Below, piece by piece: positions 8,570-16,776 of a DNA stretch of 64,000 bases. Origin of the DNA: CADEDH01 sp041394285 (GTDB taxonomy: Bacteria > Actinomycetota > Acidimicrobiia > Acidimicrobiales > SZUA-35); NCBI GenBank assembly GCA_041394285.1, contig JAWKIL010000020.1, positions 1 through 64,000 of the forward strand. The letters run 5' to 3'. Both the position numbers and the translations under genes were made by a program. How positions within the stretch are numbered: the first letter of the stretch is position 1; every line of letters starts with the position of its first letter. The notes beneath the pieces were generated by a model. The model made no database searches. It worked only from the letters and a program-made list of their open reading frames with translations, and had not been told where the DNA came from.

Positions 8570-9260
8570 TCTGGCCGGCATACGCCGGGCTCTGGTCATC
8601 TCGCCCCACGCCGACGACGAGGCGCTGGCCTGCGGCGGGACCATGGCCCGCCTGGGGGCCCAGGGCACCGAGGTGCGGGTCCTGTACATGACGGTCGACG
8701 GCTTCCACCACTACGGCCTGGACGGCACGACCACCTACCAGGACCGGGTGAAGGAGATCGAGGCGGTGGCCGACCTCCTGCGCTTCGAGTGGGAGATCGT
8801 CTACGGCGACCAGGACCTGATCGAGAAGCTGGACACGGTGCCCAAGCGGGATCTGGTGGACCGCTTCGAGCGGGAGCTGAACGAGTTCGAGCCCGAGCTG
8901 GTGCTGATCCCCTCGGGGGCCGACTACGACCAGGATCACGTGGCCACGTTCGACACGGCGCTGGCCGCCCTGCGGCCGATCGCCCCCGTGTTCGGCAAGT
9001 GGCTCGTGCCCCACGTGCTGGTGTACGAGTCGCCCAAGATCATGTGGTGGCACACCGACGTGCCCCGCCCCGAGGTCTTCGTCGACATCAGCGACGTGCT
9101 CGATCGCAAGCTGGAGGCCCTGGCCCTGTACGCCACCCAGGCCCGGCCCTCGCCCCACATCCGCAGCGAGGAGTCGGTGACGGCGCTGGCCTGCCTGCGG
9201 GGCAAGGAGATCGGGGTCGAGCACGCCGAGGCGTTCAAGGTCCTGCGAACGATCCTGTAG
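8562..9260 (+). CDS. PIG-L/LmbE-family deacetylase
   Basis: A 232-residue zinc-dependent N-acetylglucosaminyl deacetylase-like protein. The metal motif SPHADDEALACGG is near the N-terminus and the third ligand is in DYDQDHVATF near residue 128. The family removes acetyl groups from GlcNAc-containing substrates, including glycolipids, mycothiol precursors and antibiotic intermediates. Translation probably starts at the TTG overlapping the epimerase stop; no closer ATG or GTG precedes the conserved strand. Coupling to the epimerase and GT2 favours deacetylation of a surface-glycan sugar over mycothiol synthesis. The length is normal. Confidence 0.85.
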   Translation: MPDLAGIRRALVISPHADDEALACGGTMARLGAQGTEVRVLYMTVDGFHHYGLDGTTTYQDRVKEIEAVADLLRFEWEIVYGDQDLIEKLDTVPKRDLVDRFERELNEFEPELVLIPSGADYDQDHVATFDTALAALRPIAPVFGKWLVPHVLVYESPKIMWWHTDVPRPEVFVDISDVLDRKLEALALYATQARPSPHIRSEESVTALACLRGKEIGVEHAEAFKVLRTIL

Positions 9261-9306
9261 CAGTGCTTTGGCGGGGGCTCCACCACCGGGCCGGCCACGC
9301 CGGCGG

Positions 9307-10572
9307 TCAGAACAGCAGCTGCGACAGGGTGTAGATGGCCAGGCCGGCCAGGCCGCCCACCACGGTGCCGTTGATGCGGATGAACTGGAGGTCCCGGCCC
9401 ACCTGGAGCTCCAGGCGCTCCGCCGTCTCCGCCGTGTCCCACCGCTGCACGGTGGTGGCGATCAGGTCGGCCACCTCGCCCCGGAACTGCTCGGCCACGT
9501 AGCCGGTGGCCTCCACGATCCAGCGGTCGATCCGGCTCTGGAGCGCCGGGTCGTCCTGGAGGGAGCGCCCGGCCGACACCAGCGCCTCGTCGAGGCGGAC
9601 CCGTAGCTCGGAACGGGGGTCCTCCGCCGCCTCCAGCAGCGACGTCTTGATCCGGGTCCACAGGGTGGCCGACCAGGCCCGCACCTCGGGATGGTCGAGC
9701 ACCTCGTCGCGCAGCTGCTCGCCCCGCCGGCGGAGCTCGGGCGAGGTCTTGAGATCGTCGGCGAAGCGGCGGACCCGGCGGTCGAAGTCGGCCCGGAACT
9801 GGTGGTCGGGATCGGCCTGCAGGTCGGACAGGAAGCTCTTGACCGCGGTGTAGATCTTGTCGAACACCACGTCGTCGAGGGCGTCGGGCACCCACCACGG
9901 CGATTCCTGGTTGAGGCGGTCCCGGAAGGCGGGCCGGTTCTCGTCGAGGAAGGTGGCCAGGCCGCCCAGCACCCCGTCGAGCAGGGCCTGGTGATGGTCG
10001 CCCTCCACCGCAGCGTCGACCACGCGGCCCACCAGGGGGCTCACGGGCACCGCCCGGATCCGGTCGAGCGCCACCTGCTCGATGCCGCCCTGCACCAGGT
10101 CGTCCTGCAACACCTCGGTGACCCCCCGCACCACGGCCGCGCTCTGGGCCGACACGGTGGCGGCGTTGTCGGGTTGGGCCAGCCACCGCCCCACCCGGCG
10201 GGCCAGCTCGGCGTGTTCCAGGCGCTCGGCGATGACCGGGGCGGTGAGGAAGTTGTCGCGCACGAAACCGCCCAGGCTCACCCCGATCTGGTCCTTACGG
10301 GTCTGGATGATGGCGGTGTGGGGGATGGGGAGGCCGAGGGGCCGGCGGAACAGGGCGGTGACGGCGAACCAGTCGGCCAGGGCCCCCACCATGGCCGCCT
10401 CGGCCGTGGCCCGCACGTACCCCAGCCAGGGGCGGCCGGGCTCCAGGGCCCGGCTGATCAGGAACACGACAGCGGCCAGGGCCAGCAGGCCGGTGGCGAG
10501 CGCCTTCATGCGCCGCAGGTCCCGCTGCCGCTCCTCGTCGCCGGGGTTGTACAGGTCGGGGGCGGTGCTCAT
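9307..10572 (-). CDS. DUF445 (YjiN-like) membrane protein
   Basis: A 421-residue DUF445 protein. It begins with a short cytoplasmic segment, a membrane helix (LATGLLALAAVVFLIS) and the family hallmark AEAAMVGALADWFAVTALFRRPLGLPIPHTAII. A long helical region follows, with a C-terminal membrane helix (GLAGLAIYTLSQLLF). The function of the family is unknown. It converges on the PIG-L gene with only 46 bases between stops and lies upstream of nothing obviously related, so it looks like a single-gene unit. The ATG start directly precedes the family-typical N-terminus. Confidence 0.85.
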   Translation of the reverse strand: MSTAPDLYNPGDEERQRDLRRMKALATGLLALAAVVFLISRALEPGRPWLGYVRATAEAAMVGALADWFAVTALFRRPLGLPIPHTAIIQTRKDQIGVSLGGFVRDNFLTAPVIAERLEHAELARRVGRWLAQPDNAATVSAQSAAVVRGVTEVLQDDLVQGGIEQVALDRIRAVPVSPLVGRVVDAAVEGDHHQALLDGVLGGLATFLDENRPAFRDRLNQESPWWVPDALDDVVFDKIYTAVKSFLSDLQADPDHQFRADFDRRVRRFADDLKTSPELRRRGEQLRDEVLDHPEVRAWSATLWTRIKTSLLEAAEDPRSELRVRLDEALVSAGRSLQDDPALQSRIDRWIVEATGYVAEQFRGEVADLIATTVQRWDTAETAERLELQVGRDLQFIRINGTVVGGLAGLAIYTLSQLLF

Positions 10573-10606
10573 CGTGGCGTGCTCATGGTGCAGCTCCAGG
10601 ATGCCG

Positions 10607-11530
10607 TCATTCGGGCGCCGCCAACCACGCCGCAGCGAGCACGAACGGTTCCCGGGGCAGGGCGGCGGGATCGAACCGGGCCACGAGCTGGTCCGGGGTC
10701 ACCGGTTCGCCCGGCTCGGCCAGGCCGAGCGAGGCGGCGAGGAACGACAGTACCCGTTCCGGGGCCTCGCCCCGGGCCGCCCGGTCGGCCAGGCCGACCG
10801 CTCCGTGCCGCTTGGCCAGGCGCTCCCCGCCGGGCGACAGCACCAGGGGCACGTGGGCCTGGGCCGGCTCGGGCCGTTCCAGCAGCCGGGCCAGGAACAG
10901 CTGGCGGGCGGCCGAGGGCAGCAGGTCGTCGCCCCGCACCACCAGATCGATCCCCATCTCGTGGTCGTCGACGACGTTGACGAGGTGGTAGGCCGGGGTC
11001 CCGTCGTTGCGCATGACCACGAAATCGTCGAGCCGGTGGCGCTGGGGGCCGGCCAGGCGGTCGTCGAAGGTGATCACGGCGCCCTCGGCCCGTAGACGCA
11101 GGGCCGGCGTACGTCCCGCTGCCCGCCGCCGGGCCCGTTCGGCCGGCGCCAGGTCCCGGCAGGTGCCGGGATAGCCGTGGCCGGACAGCGGGCTGTTGGG
11201 GGCCTGGGCCGCTTCCCGGATCTCGCGCCGGGAGCAGAAGCAGGGATACACCACGCCGGCCGCCTCCAGCTCGGCCAGGGCGGCCCGGTAGCGGGGGAGC
11301 CGCTCCGACTGGCGCACCGGCTCGCCGTCCCAGCCCAGGCCGAGGGCGGCCAGGTCGTCGGCCTGGCTCCGGTAGTGCTCCGGGCGCACCGCCTCGGCGT
11401 CGAGATCGTCGAACCGGAGCCACAGGGGGCTGGCGTCGGTGCGGGCGAACAGCCAGGCCACCAGGGCCGTACGCAGGTTGCCCACGTGCAGCGGCCCGCT
11501 GGGAGTGGGAGCGAAGCGGCCGCTGGGCAT
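10607..11530 (-). CDS. gluQ: Glutamyl-Q tRNA(Asp) synthetase-like protein
   Basis: About 307 residues forming a truncated class I glutamyl-tRNA synthetase without the anticodon-binding half, as in GluQ-RS, which glutamylates queuosine in tRNA-Asp. The HIGH-type signature is GRFAPTPSGPLHVGN, the zinc-site remnant is CFCSRREI, and the KMSKS-like motif is GERLAKRHGAV. Length fits the family. I chose the ATG at 11530 because GRFAPTPSG should lie at the extreme N-terminus; in-frame ATGs at 11539, 11542, 11551 and 11572 are possible. None has a clear ribosome site. All of them abut or overlap the divergent methyltransferase start. Confidence 0.85.
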   Translation of the reverse strand: MPSGRFAPTPSGPLHVGNLRTALVAWLFARTDASPLWLRFDDLDAEAVRPEHYRSQADDLAALGLGWDGEPVRQSERLPRYRAALAELEAAGVVYPCFCSRREIREAAQAPNSPLSGHGYPGTCRDLAPAERARRRAAGRTPALRLRAEGAVITFDDRLAGPQRHRLDDFVVMRNDGTPAYHLVNVVDDHEMGIDLVVRGDDLLPSAARQLFLARLLERPEPAQAHVPLVLSPGGERLAKRHGAVGLADRAARGEAPERVLSFLAASLGLAEPGEPVTPDQLVARFDPAALPREPFVLAAAWLAAPE

Positions 11531-11540
11531 GTATGTCATC

Positions 11541-12197
11541 ATGGCGGTCATCGAGGAGAAGCGGCGACGCATGGTGGCCCAGGTGGCGGCCCGGGGCGTG
11601 AGCGACGAGCGGGTCCTGGCGGCACTGGGGTCGGTGCGACGGGAGCGGTTCGTGCCGGCCGAGCTGGCCGACCGGGCCTACGACGACGGCCCGCTCGACA
11701 TCGGCCTGGGGCAGACGATCAGCCAGCCCTACATCGTGGCCGTCATGGCCGAGGCGGCCGGGATCGAGCCGGGTGACCGGGTGCTGGAGGTGGGCACCGG
11801 CTCGGGGTACGGGGCGGCGGTGCTGGCCGCGCTCGGGGCCGAGGTGTGGACGATCGAGCGCCTGGCCCCCCTGGCCGACGAGGCCCGCCGTCACCTCGAG
11901 GCCGAGGGGGTGCCGGCCGACGGGCCCGGCGGGGTACAGGTGCTCGTGGGCGACGGTGCGGCCGGTCTCCACCCCGACGGCGCCGGCCTGGCCCCGTGGG
12001 ACGCCATCGTCGTCACCGCCGCCGCCTCCGAGGTACCCCGGGCTCTGGTGGCCCAACTGGCCGACGGTGGCGCCCTCGTGCTCCCCGTGGGTGAGCCGGG
12101 CCGGATCCAGAACCTGGTGCGGATCCGGCGCCACGGCGGGCGGTACGAGCCTGAGGATCTCGGCCCAGTACGTTTCGTTCCCCTTGTGTCAGACTGA
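11541..12197 (+). CDS. pcm: Protein-L-isoaspartate O-methyltransferase
   Basis: A 218-residue repair methyltransferase that methylates L-isoaspartyl residues with S-adenosylmethionine. It shows the family substrate motif GQTISQPYIVAVMAE and the SAM-binding motif I VLEVGTGSGYGAAVLA. VGDGAAGL and DAIVVTAAASEVP follow as motifs II/III. Length is normal. The ATG at 11541 is chosen; ATG 11529 would extend it by four residues. No ribosome site is obvious, so the mRNA may be leaderless. It is head-to-head with gluQ with about ten bases between proposed starts. Confidence 0.88.
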   Translation: MAVIEEKRRRMVAQVAARGVSDERVLAALGSVRRERFVPAELADRAYDDGPLDIGLGQTISQPYIVAVMAEAAGIEPGDRVLEVGTGSGYGAAVLAALGAEVWTIERLAPLADEARRHLEAEGVPADGPGGVQVLVGDGAAGLHPDGAGLAPWDAIVVTAAASEVPRALVAQLADGGALVLPVGEPGRIQNLVRIRRHGGRYEPEDLGPVRFVPLVSD

Positions 12198-12277
12198 CGC
12201 CAACCGGCCGTTCCGGGTCGGTCCGGCGCCGACCCGACCCCTCAGGAGGCAGGGCGGCCGCCTTGACGCAAGACGTT

Positions 12278-12316
12278 GTTAACACAGGCGCAATAAACCG
12301 GAAACGAACAGGAATC
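12278..12316. promoter_or_regulatory. AT-rich phased motif upstream of the ammonium transporter
   Basis: In the 169-bp leader before amt, an AT-rich patch shows elements spaced by 11 bp: TTAAC (12279), GCAAT (12290), GAAAC (12301) and GAATC (12312). The 5-6-5 spacing recalls actinobacterial GlnR boxes (GTnAC-n6-GaAAC), which commonly control amtB. The match is imperfect and the assignment is tentative. Confidence 0.3.
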
Positions 12317-12366
12317 ACGGCCCCCGGAGACTGGCCCCCGAGTCGGGACGACGGGAAGGGTGTCGG

Positions 12367-13587
12367 ATGGACGCGGTCAACGCGGTGTGGGTGTTGGTGT
12401 CGGCAGCCCTGGTGCTGTTCATGGTGCCGGGCCTGGCGCTGTTCTACGGGGGCATGAGCCGCTCCAAGAACATGCTCAACATGCTGATGATGAACATGGT
12501 CTGCCTCGGGATCGTGCCCATCGTGTGGGTGGTGGCGGGGTACACGCTGTCGTCGGCGCCCAGCGGCACCAAGCTCATCGGCAACTTCGACCACCTGTTC
12601 TTCAAGGGGGTCGACCTCGTGGCCGACGACGGCACCAGCCCCATGCTCCTCGCCTTCTTCGCCCTCACCTTCGCCGCCATCACACCGGCCCTGATCTCGG
12701 GCGCGGTGGCCGACCGGCTCAAGTTCAGCGCCTGGGTGGTGTTCGTGCCGGTGTGGCTGATGCTGGTGTTCGTTCCCACGTGGGCCTGGGTCTTCCGGGG
12801 CGACAACGGGCTGCTGAGCTCCCGGGGGAGCCTCGACTTCGCCGGGGGTACGGTGGTCCACGTCGCCGCCGGCGCCTCCTCGCTGGCCCTGGTGCTGGTG
12901 CTGGGCAAGCGTCAGGGGTGGCAGGTGGAGCCGATCCTGCCCCACAACCTCCCCTTCACCATGCTCGGTGCCGGCATCCTGTGGTTCGGCTGGTTCGGGT
13001 TCAACGCCGGCTCGGCGCTGGCCGTGAACGAGGTGGCTGTCCAGGCCTTCGCCAACACGTTCCTGGCCGCCGCCGTGGCCATGGTGGCCTGGCTGGCCGT
13101 GGAACGGATCGTCGACGGCCACGCCACCTCCCTCGGCGCCGCCTCCGGCATCGTGGCCGGCCTGGTCGGCATCACCCCCGGCGCCGGCTTCATGGGCCTG
13201 GCCGGGGCCACCGTGGTGGGGGCCGTGGCCGGTGCCCTGTGCGCCCTGGCGGTGCGGCTCAAGTTCAAGCTCGGCTACGACGACGCCCTCGACGTGGTGG
13301 GCGTCCACATGGTGGGTGGCCTGGTGGGCGGACTTCTCATCGGGCTGGTGGCCGATTCCTCGATGTTCGCCGAGCCCAACCCCGACCACGACGGCCTGTT
13401 CTTCGGCGGCGGGCTCGGCCTGCTGGGCGAGCAGATCCTGGCCAACGCGGTGGTGCTGGTCTACGCCTTCGCCGTCACCTGGGTGATCGCCACGGTGCTG
13501 AAGGCCACGATCGGCCTCCGGGTGGCCCCCGACGCCGAGCTGGAAGGGCTGGACCGCAGCGAGCACGCCGAGGCGGCCTACAGCTAG
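12367..13587 (+). CDS. amt: Ammonium transporter (Amt/MEP/Rh)
   Basis: A 406-residue membrane channel for NH4+/NH3 with about 11 predicted helices. N-terminal landmarks are GLALFYGGMSRSKN and the ATITP-like AAITPALISGA. The twin-histidine pore residues appear in DFAGGTVVHVAAG and DVVGVHMVGGLVGG. The ATG start has a GGGAAGGG ribosome site upstream. No glnB/glnK follows, unlike many Amt loci. Transport of ammonium could connect with nitrogen released by the hydrolase/Mo-hydroxylase operon at the window start, but that link is inferred. An 11-bp-phased AT-rich patch upstream could be a nitrogen regulator site. Confidence 0.93.
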   Translation: MDAVNAVWVLVSAALVLFMVPGLALFYGGMSRSKNMLNMLMMNMVCLGIVPIVWVVAGYTLSSAPSGTKLIGNFDHLFFKGVDLVADDGTSPMLLAFFALTFAAITPALISGAVADRLKFSAWVVFVPVWLMLVFVPTWAWVFRGDNGLLSSRGSLDFAGGTVVHVAAGASSLALVLVLGKRQGWQVEPILPHNLPFTMLGAGILWFGWFGFNAGSALAVNEVAVQAFANTFLAAAVAMVAWLAVERIVDGHATSLGAASGIVAGLVGITPGAGFMGLAGATVVGAVAGALCALAVRLKFKLGYDDALDVVGVHMVGGLVGGLLIGLVADSSMFAEPNPDHDGLFFGGGLGLLGEQILANAVVLVYAFAVTWVIATVLKATIGLRVAPDAELEGLDRSEHAEAAYS

Positions 13588-13604
13588 GCCGTCCCCTCGA
13601 CGGC
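13588..13604 (+). terminator. Hairpin directly after amt
   Basis: The perfect hairpin GCCGTC-CCCTC-GACGGC begins immediately after the amt stop codon. It is short and lacks a U-tract, but is well placed for termination or 3'-end protection. Confidence 0.4.
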
Positions 13605-13657
13605 GAAACTCCAGGTCCGTACGGGGACGCCTCATCCGGGCCGGTACCGTCGAGATC

Positions 13658-15112
13658 ATGATCTCGGAGTTGACGGCGCTGGAGGCCGGGCAGGTGGTCT
13701 GCTTCGGCGGGAACAAGGCGGTCACCGTGACCGGGGAGCTGGCCCGGGCCTTCGGGCCCGGCGACCGTCTCGTGGTGGACGACCAGAGCGGCCAGTTGCT
13801 CCACATCCCGGCCCGGGAGTGGGACGTGGCGGCCGGGGCCGTCGAGCGGGCGGCCGACGCCTTCACCCGGCTCGGCGCGGTGACCGACGAGGCCGTCACG
13901 GCCTTCTACCACCACTTCGCCGACCGCCTGGCCGACGACGACGCGTTCGAGCCCATCGCCACGGCCAACGCCGCCGACGTGGTGTCGGCCCGCCAGCGGG
14001 GCCGGTCCACCACCCGCCTGGAGCTGACGGCGGCCATGCGGGCGGCCATGATCGACGGGCTGCGCCTGTGGGCCGACGCCCCGTCCGGACGGGACCGGGT
14101 GGTGGAGGTGGTGGAGCACCCGGGTTGGCGGGTGGAGCAGCGCCAGGCGGGCCTGGGCGTGATCGGCTTCGTGTTCGAAGGCCGGCCCAACGTCTTCGCC
14201 GACGCCTGCGGCGTGCTCCGCAGCGGCAACACGGTGGTCTTCCGCATCGGATCCGATGCCCGCGACACGGCCCGGGCCATCGTGGTCCGGGCCCTGGAGC
14301 CGGCGCTGGCCGCCGCCGGCCTCCCTGCCGGCTCGGCCGTCCTGCTCGACAGCCCGGCCCATGCCGCCGGGTGGGCCCTGTTCGCCCACCGCGGCCTGGC
14401 CCTGGCCGTGGCCCGGGGGAGCGGCCCGGCCGTCGCCCAGCTGGGGGCGGTGGCCCGCCAGTCGGGCACCCCGGTGAGCCTGCACGGCACCGGTGGCGCC
14501 TGGATGGTCACGGGCACCGCCTGCGATCCGGCCCGCCTCACCGAGGTGGTGGCCCACTCGCTCGACCGCAAGGTGTGCAACACGCTCAACACCTGTTGCG
14601 TGCTCGCCAGCCGGGCCGGCGAGCTGGTGCCGGCCGTGCTCGAGGGCCTGGCCCGGGCGGCCGAGGCCCGGGGGTCGAAGCCCCGGCTCCACGTCACCTC
14701 GGCCGCCGCCGGGTGGGTGCCCGACGCCTGGACCGGGGTGGAGCTGGCCGCCGACGACGAGCTGGGCCGGGAGTGGGAGTGGGAGGACGACCCCGAGATC
14801 ACGCTGACCGTCGTCGACTCGGTGGATCACGCCGTGGCCCTGTTCAACCGCCAGTCGCCCCGGTTCACGGCCAGTCTGATCAGCAGCGACGAGGCGGAGC
14901 AGCGCCGGTTCTGGGACACGGTGGACGCCCCGTTCGTGGGCGACGGGTTCACCCGCTGGGTCGACGGGCAGTACGCCCTGGGCCGCCCCGAGCTCGGCCT
15001 GTCCAACTGGCAGACGGGCCGGCTGCTGGCCCGGGGCGGGATCCTGTCGGGCGACAGCGTCTACACGGTGCGGACCTGGGTGCGCCAGGCCGATCCCGGC
15101 GTGCACCGCTGA
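13658..15112 (+). CDS. ProA-like aldehyde dehydrogenase (glutamate-5-semialdehyde dehydrogenase family)
   Basis: A 484-residue NAD(P)-dependent aldehyde dehydrogenase-fold protein. GVIGFVFEGRPNVFADA and SGNTVVFRIGSDA align with the ProA signatures GVIGVIYEARPNVT and SGNA-LRGGSEA. The probable catalytic cysteine is Cys307 in DRKVCNTLNTCCV. ProA is normally about 420 residues. Here an extra beta-rich segment of roughly 60 residues precedes the usual N-terminal helices (GQVVCFGGNKAVTV through LLHIPAREW). No proB neighbour is present, so it may act in another pathway that reduces an acyl phosphate or oxidises an aldehyde. It converges on the GNAT-CBS gene with 33 bases between. Confidence 0.75.
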   Translation: MISELTALEAGQVVCFGGNKAVTVTGELARAFGPGDRLVVDDQSGQLLHIPAREWDVAAGAVERAADAFTRLGAVTDEAVTAFYHHFADRLADDDAFEPIATANAADVVSARQRGRSTTRLELTAAMRAAMIDGLRLWADAPSGRDRVVEVVEHPGWRVEQRQAGLGVIGFVFEGRPNVFADACGVLRSGNTVVFRIGSDARDTARAIVVRALEPALAAAGLPAGSAVLLDSPAHAAGWALFAHRGLALAVARGSGPAVAQLGAVARQSGTPVSLHGTGGAWMVTGTACDPARLTEVVAHSLDRKVCNTLNTCCVLASRAGELVPAVLEGLARAAEARGSKPRLHVTSAAAGWVPDAWTGVELAADDELGREWEWEDDPEITLTVVDSVDHAVALFNRQSPRFTASLISSDEAEQRRFWDTVDAPFVGDGFTRWVDGQYALGRPELGLSNWQTGRLLARGGILSGDSVYTVRTWVRQADPGVHR

Positions 15113-15145
15113 GCCTCGCCCAGCAGCGTCCGCCGGCGGGGCCGT

Positions 15146-16006
15146 TCAGGCCCCGGCGGGGTGGTCGTCGAGCGAGTAGAGGCGATGGAGCACCAGGTCG
15201 CCCACGCTCACCACGCCGTAGAGCTGGCCGGTGCTGGTGACCGGCAGGTGGCGGATCCGCCGGCTGGTCATCAGCTCCATCACGTCGGCCACCGAGTCGT
15301 AGACGGTGGCGGTGACCACGTCGGTGGTGCACACCGCCGAGACCGGCTGGTCGAGGAGCGCCGGGCCCAACCGGTCCAGCCCGGTGAGCACGTCACGCTC
15401 GGACAGGATGCCCTCCACCCGGCTGGCATCGCTCGACACCACCACGGCCCCCACGCCCTCGGCGCTCATGGTCGACACGGCGTGGCGCACCGGGGCGTCG
15501 GGGGTCACCGTGACCACACCCGGCGCCTTGCCGTTGACGATCACGCTCACGGGCGTCGATCCTTCGCCCTGGGCGCCCTGGCGGCGCCGGGTGGCCCGGA
15601 TCACGTCGTTGGCGGTGGCCCACAGGCCGCCGTCGGAGGGGCGGGTGAAGCCGAGGCGGCTGTAGTAGTCGGCGATGCGGTCGGTGTCGAGCTCGGCCAT
15701 CGGGTCGATGACGATGACCGTGCCCGGTTGGGTGCGGCGGGCCGCCTCCACCAGCAGGCGCTGGCCGATCCCCTCGCCCCGGTGGTCGGGCACCACCACG
15801 TGCTCCCACACCAGCAGGCCCTCGCCCCGCTCGTCGCTGGTGGCGATGTAACCCACGGCCCGCTCGTCGATCCAGGCCACCAGGATGAGGTCGTCGGGTT
15901 GGGCCTCCCGGGCGGCGAACAGGTATTCGCGCTCGGCCTCGGCGGAGGCGTGGAGGGCGGCCAGCACCTCGTTGGGCCGGCTTTCGGTGATCGTGATGCC
16001 GGGCAT
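15146..16006 (-). CDS. GNAT acetyltransferase fused to paired CBS domains
   Basis: A 286-residue two-module protein. Residues 1-140 form a GNAT domain with the acetyl-CoA-binding signature VVPDHRGEGIGQRLLVEAA and terminal YYSRLGF. Residues 160-280 form a CBS pair with PDAPVRHAVSTMSAEGVGAVVV, ILSERDVL, RIRHLPVTS and YGVVSVGDLV, a typical adenosine-nucleotide-sensing Bateman module. I start at the ATG at 16006 because GGAGAG lies seven bases upstream; upstream in-frame sequence is low-complexity. Adenylate-controlled acetylation would be a reasonable reading, as with cAMP- or NADP-regulated protein acetyltransferases. The target is unknown and no acyl-CoA synthetase is adjacent. Confidence 0.82.
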   Translation of the reverse strand: MPGITITESRPNEVLAALHASAEAEREYLFAAREAQPDDLILVAWIDERAVGYIATSDERGEGLLVWEHVVVPDHRGEGIGQRLLVEAARRTQPGTVIVIDPMAELDTDRIADYYSRLGFTRPSDGGLWATANDVIRATRRRQGAQGEGSTPVSVIVNGKAPGVVTVTPDAPVRHAVSTMSAEGVGAVVVSSDASRVEGILSERDVLTGLDRLGPALLDQPVSAVCTTDVVTATVYDSVADVMELMTSRRIRHLPVTSTGQLYGVVSVGDLVLHRLYSLDDHPAGA

Positions 16007-16170
16007 CGTGCGTCTCTCCGATCGTGGCGGCTGCCGGAACGGCAGGGGCGAGCCTCGGTGCTCCCGGGTGTGAGCATGGACGGCCGGTACCGGCACGGTC
16101 AACCTTGCGCCACCGGCGCCGTGCCGGGGGGTTCCCGTTCCGGACCCGACGGATCGCCGGCGGCCACCGT

Positions 16171-16713
16171 CTAGGACAGGCCGGCCAGGGGTTCCCGGGC
16201 CACCTCGGCCCCATCGGCCAGGCCCACCACGTCGAGCACGGGGGCGGTGGGGTCGGGCCAGCCGGCCGGGAGCTGGGCCACGGCCACCTGCCAATCCCGG
16301 TCCGGTACCGATTCCAGGTCGAGTCGGAGCTGGGCCCCGGCGGCGTCGACCAGCACCACCTGGTCCACCTCACCGGCGGCCCCGCCGAAGACCATCACCG
16401 GCGCCCCGTCGCCCAGGCTGGCGGCGTTGAACCACAGGTCGTCGTCGGGGCCCTGGCGGGCGGCGCTACGGGTGCTGAGCCGGTCCTCGCTGGTGGTGTT
16501 GAACGTGACGGCGTGGGTGAAGCCGGCGATCTCGGCCAGGTTCCAGTCGAAGTGATCGGCCGGCTGTCCGGTGCCCCACTCCACGGTCCCCTGGGCCAGC
16601 ACCCGGGGCTCGTCGTCGCTGCTGTCCGCAGCGCGGGAGCAGGAGGCCGCCGATCCGAGCGCCACCAGGGCCGCGCTCACCAGACAGCTCCGCCGCTTCG
16701 AGTTCCGCCGCAT
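16171..16713 (-). CDS. Hypothetical secreted protein or lipoprotein
   Basis: 180 residues with a basic N-terminus (RRNSKRRS), a hydrophobic stretch (CLVSAALVALGSAASC) and a possible but atypical lipobox AASC near residue 25, followed by a hydrophilic Asp/Ser segment. The mature part is a small acidic domain (about 140 residues) with the central motif GFTHAVTFNTTSEDRLS. I recognise no family. It lies between the GNAT-CBS gene and a tail-anchored protein on the same strand; the spacing of more than 60 bases does not demand an operon. Confidence 0.55.
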   Translation of the reverse strand: MRRNSKRRSCLVSAALVALGSAASCSRAADSSDDEPRVLAQGTVEWGTGQPADHFDWNLAEIAGFTHAVTFNTTSEDRLSTRSAARQGPDDDLWFNAASLGDGAPVMVFGGAAGEVDQVVLVDAAGAQLRLDLESVPDRDWQVAVAQLPAGWPDPTAPVLDVVGLADGAEVAREPLAGLS

Positions 16714-16776
16714 TCGCCGAGAACCCTACCCGCCGGTCACCGGCGACGGCCACGCATCCCGGGCGGGCGCCGGGGG

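Noticed and set aside
16725..16776. Possible fifth copy of the 50-bp palindrome (GTCACCGGCGACGG followed by GCATCC)
   Set aside because: The core is imperfect, the arms do not pair and the spacing is off by one, so it is indistinguishable from chance.
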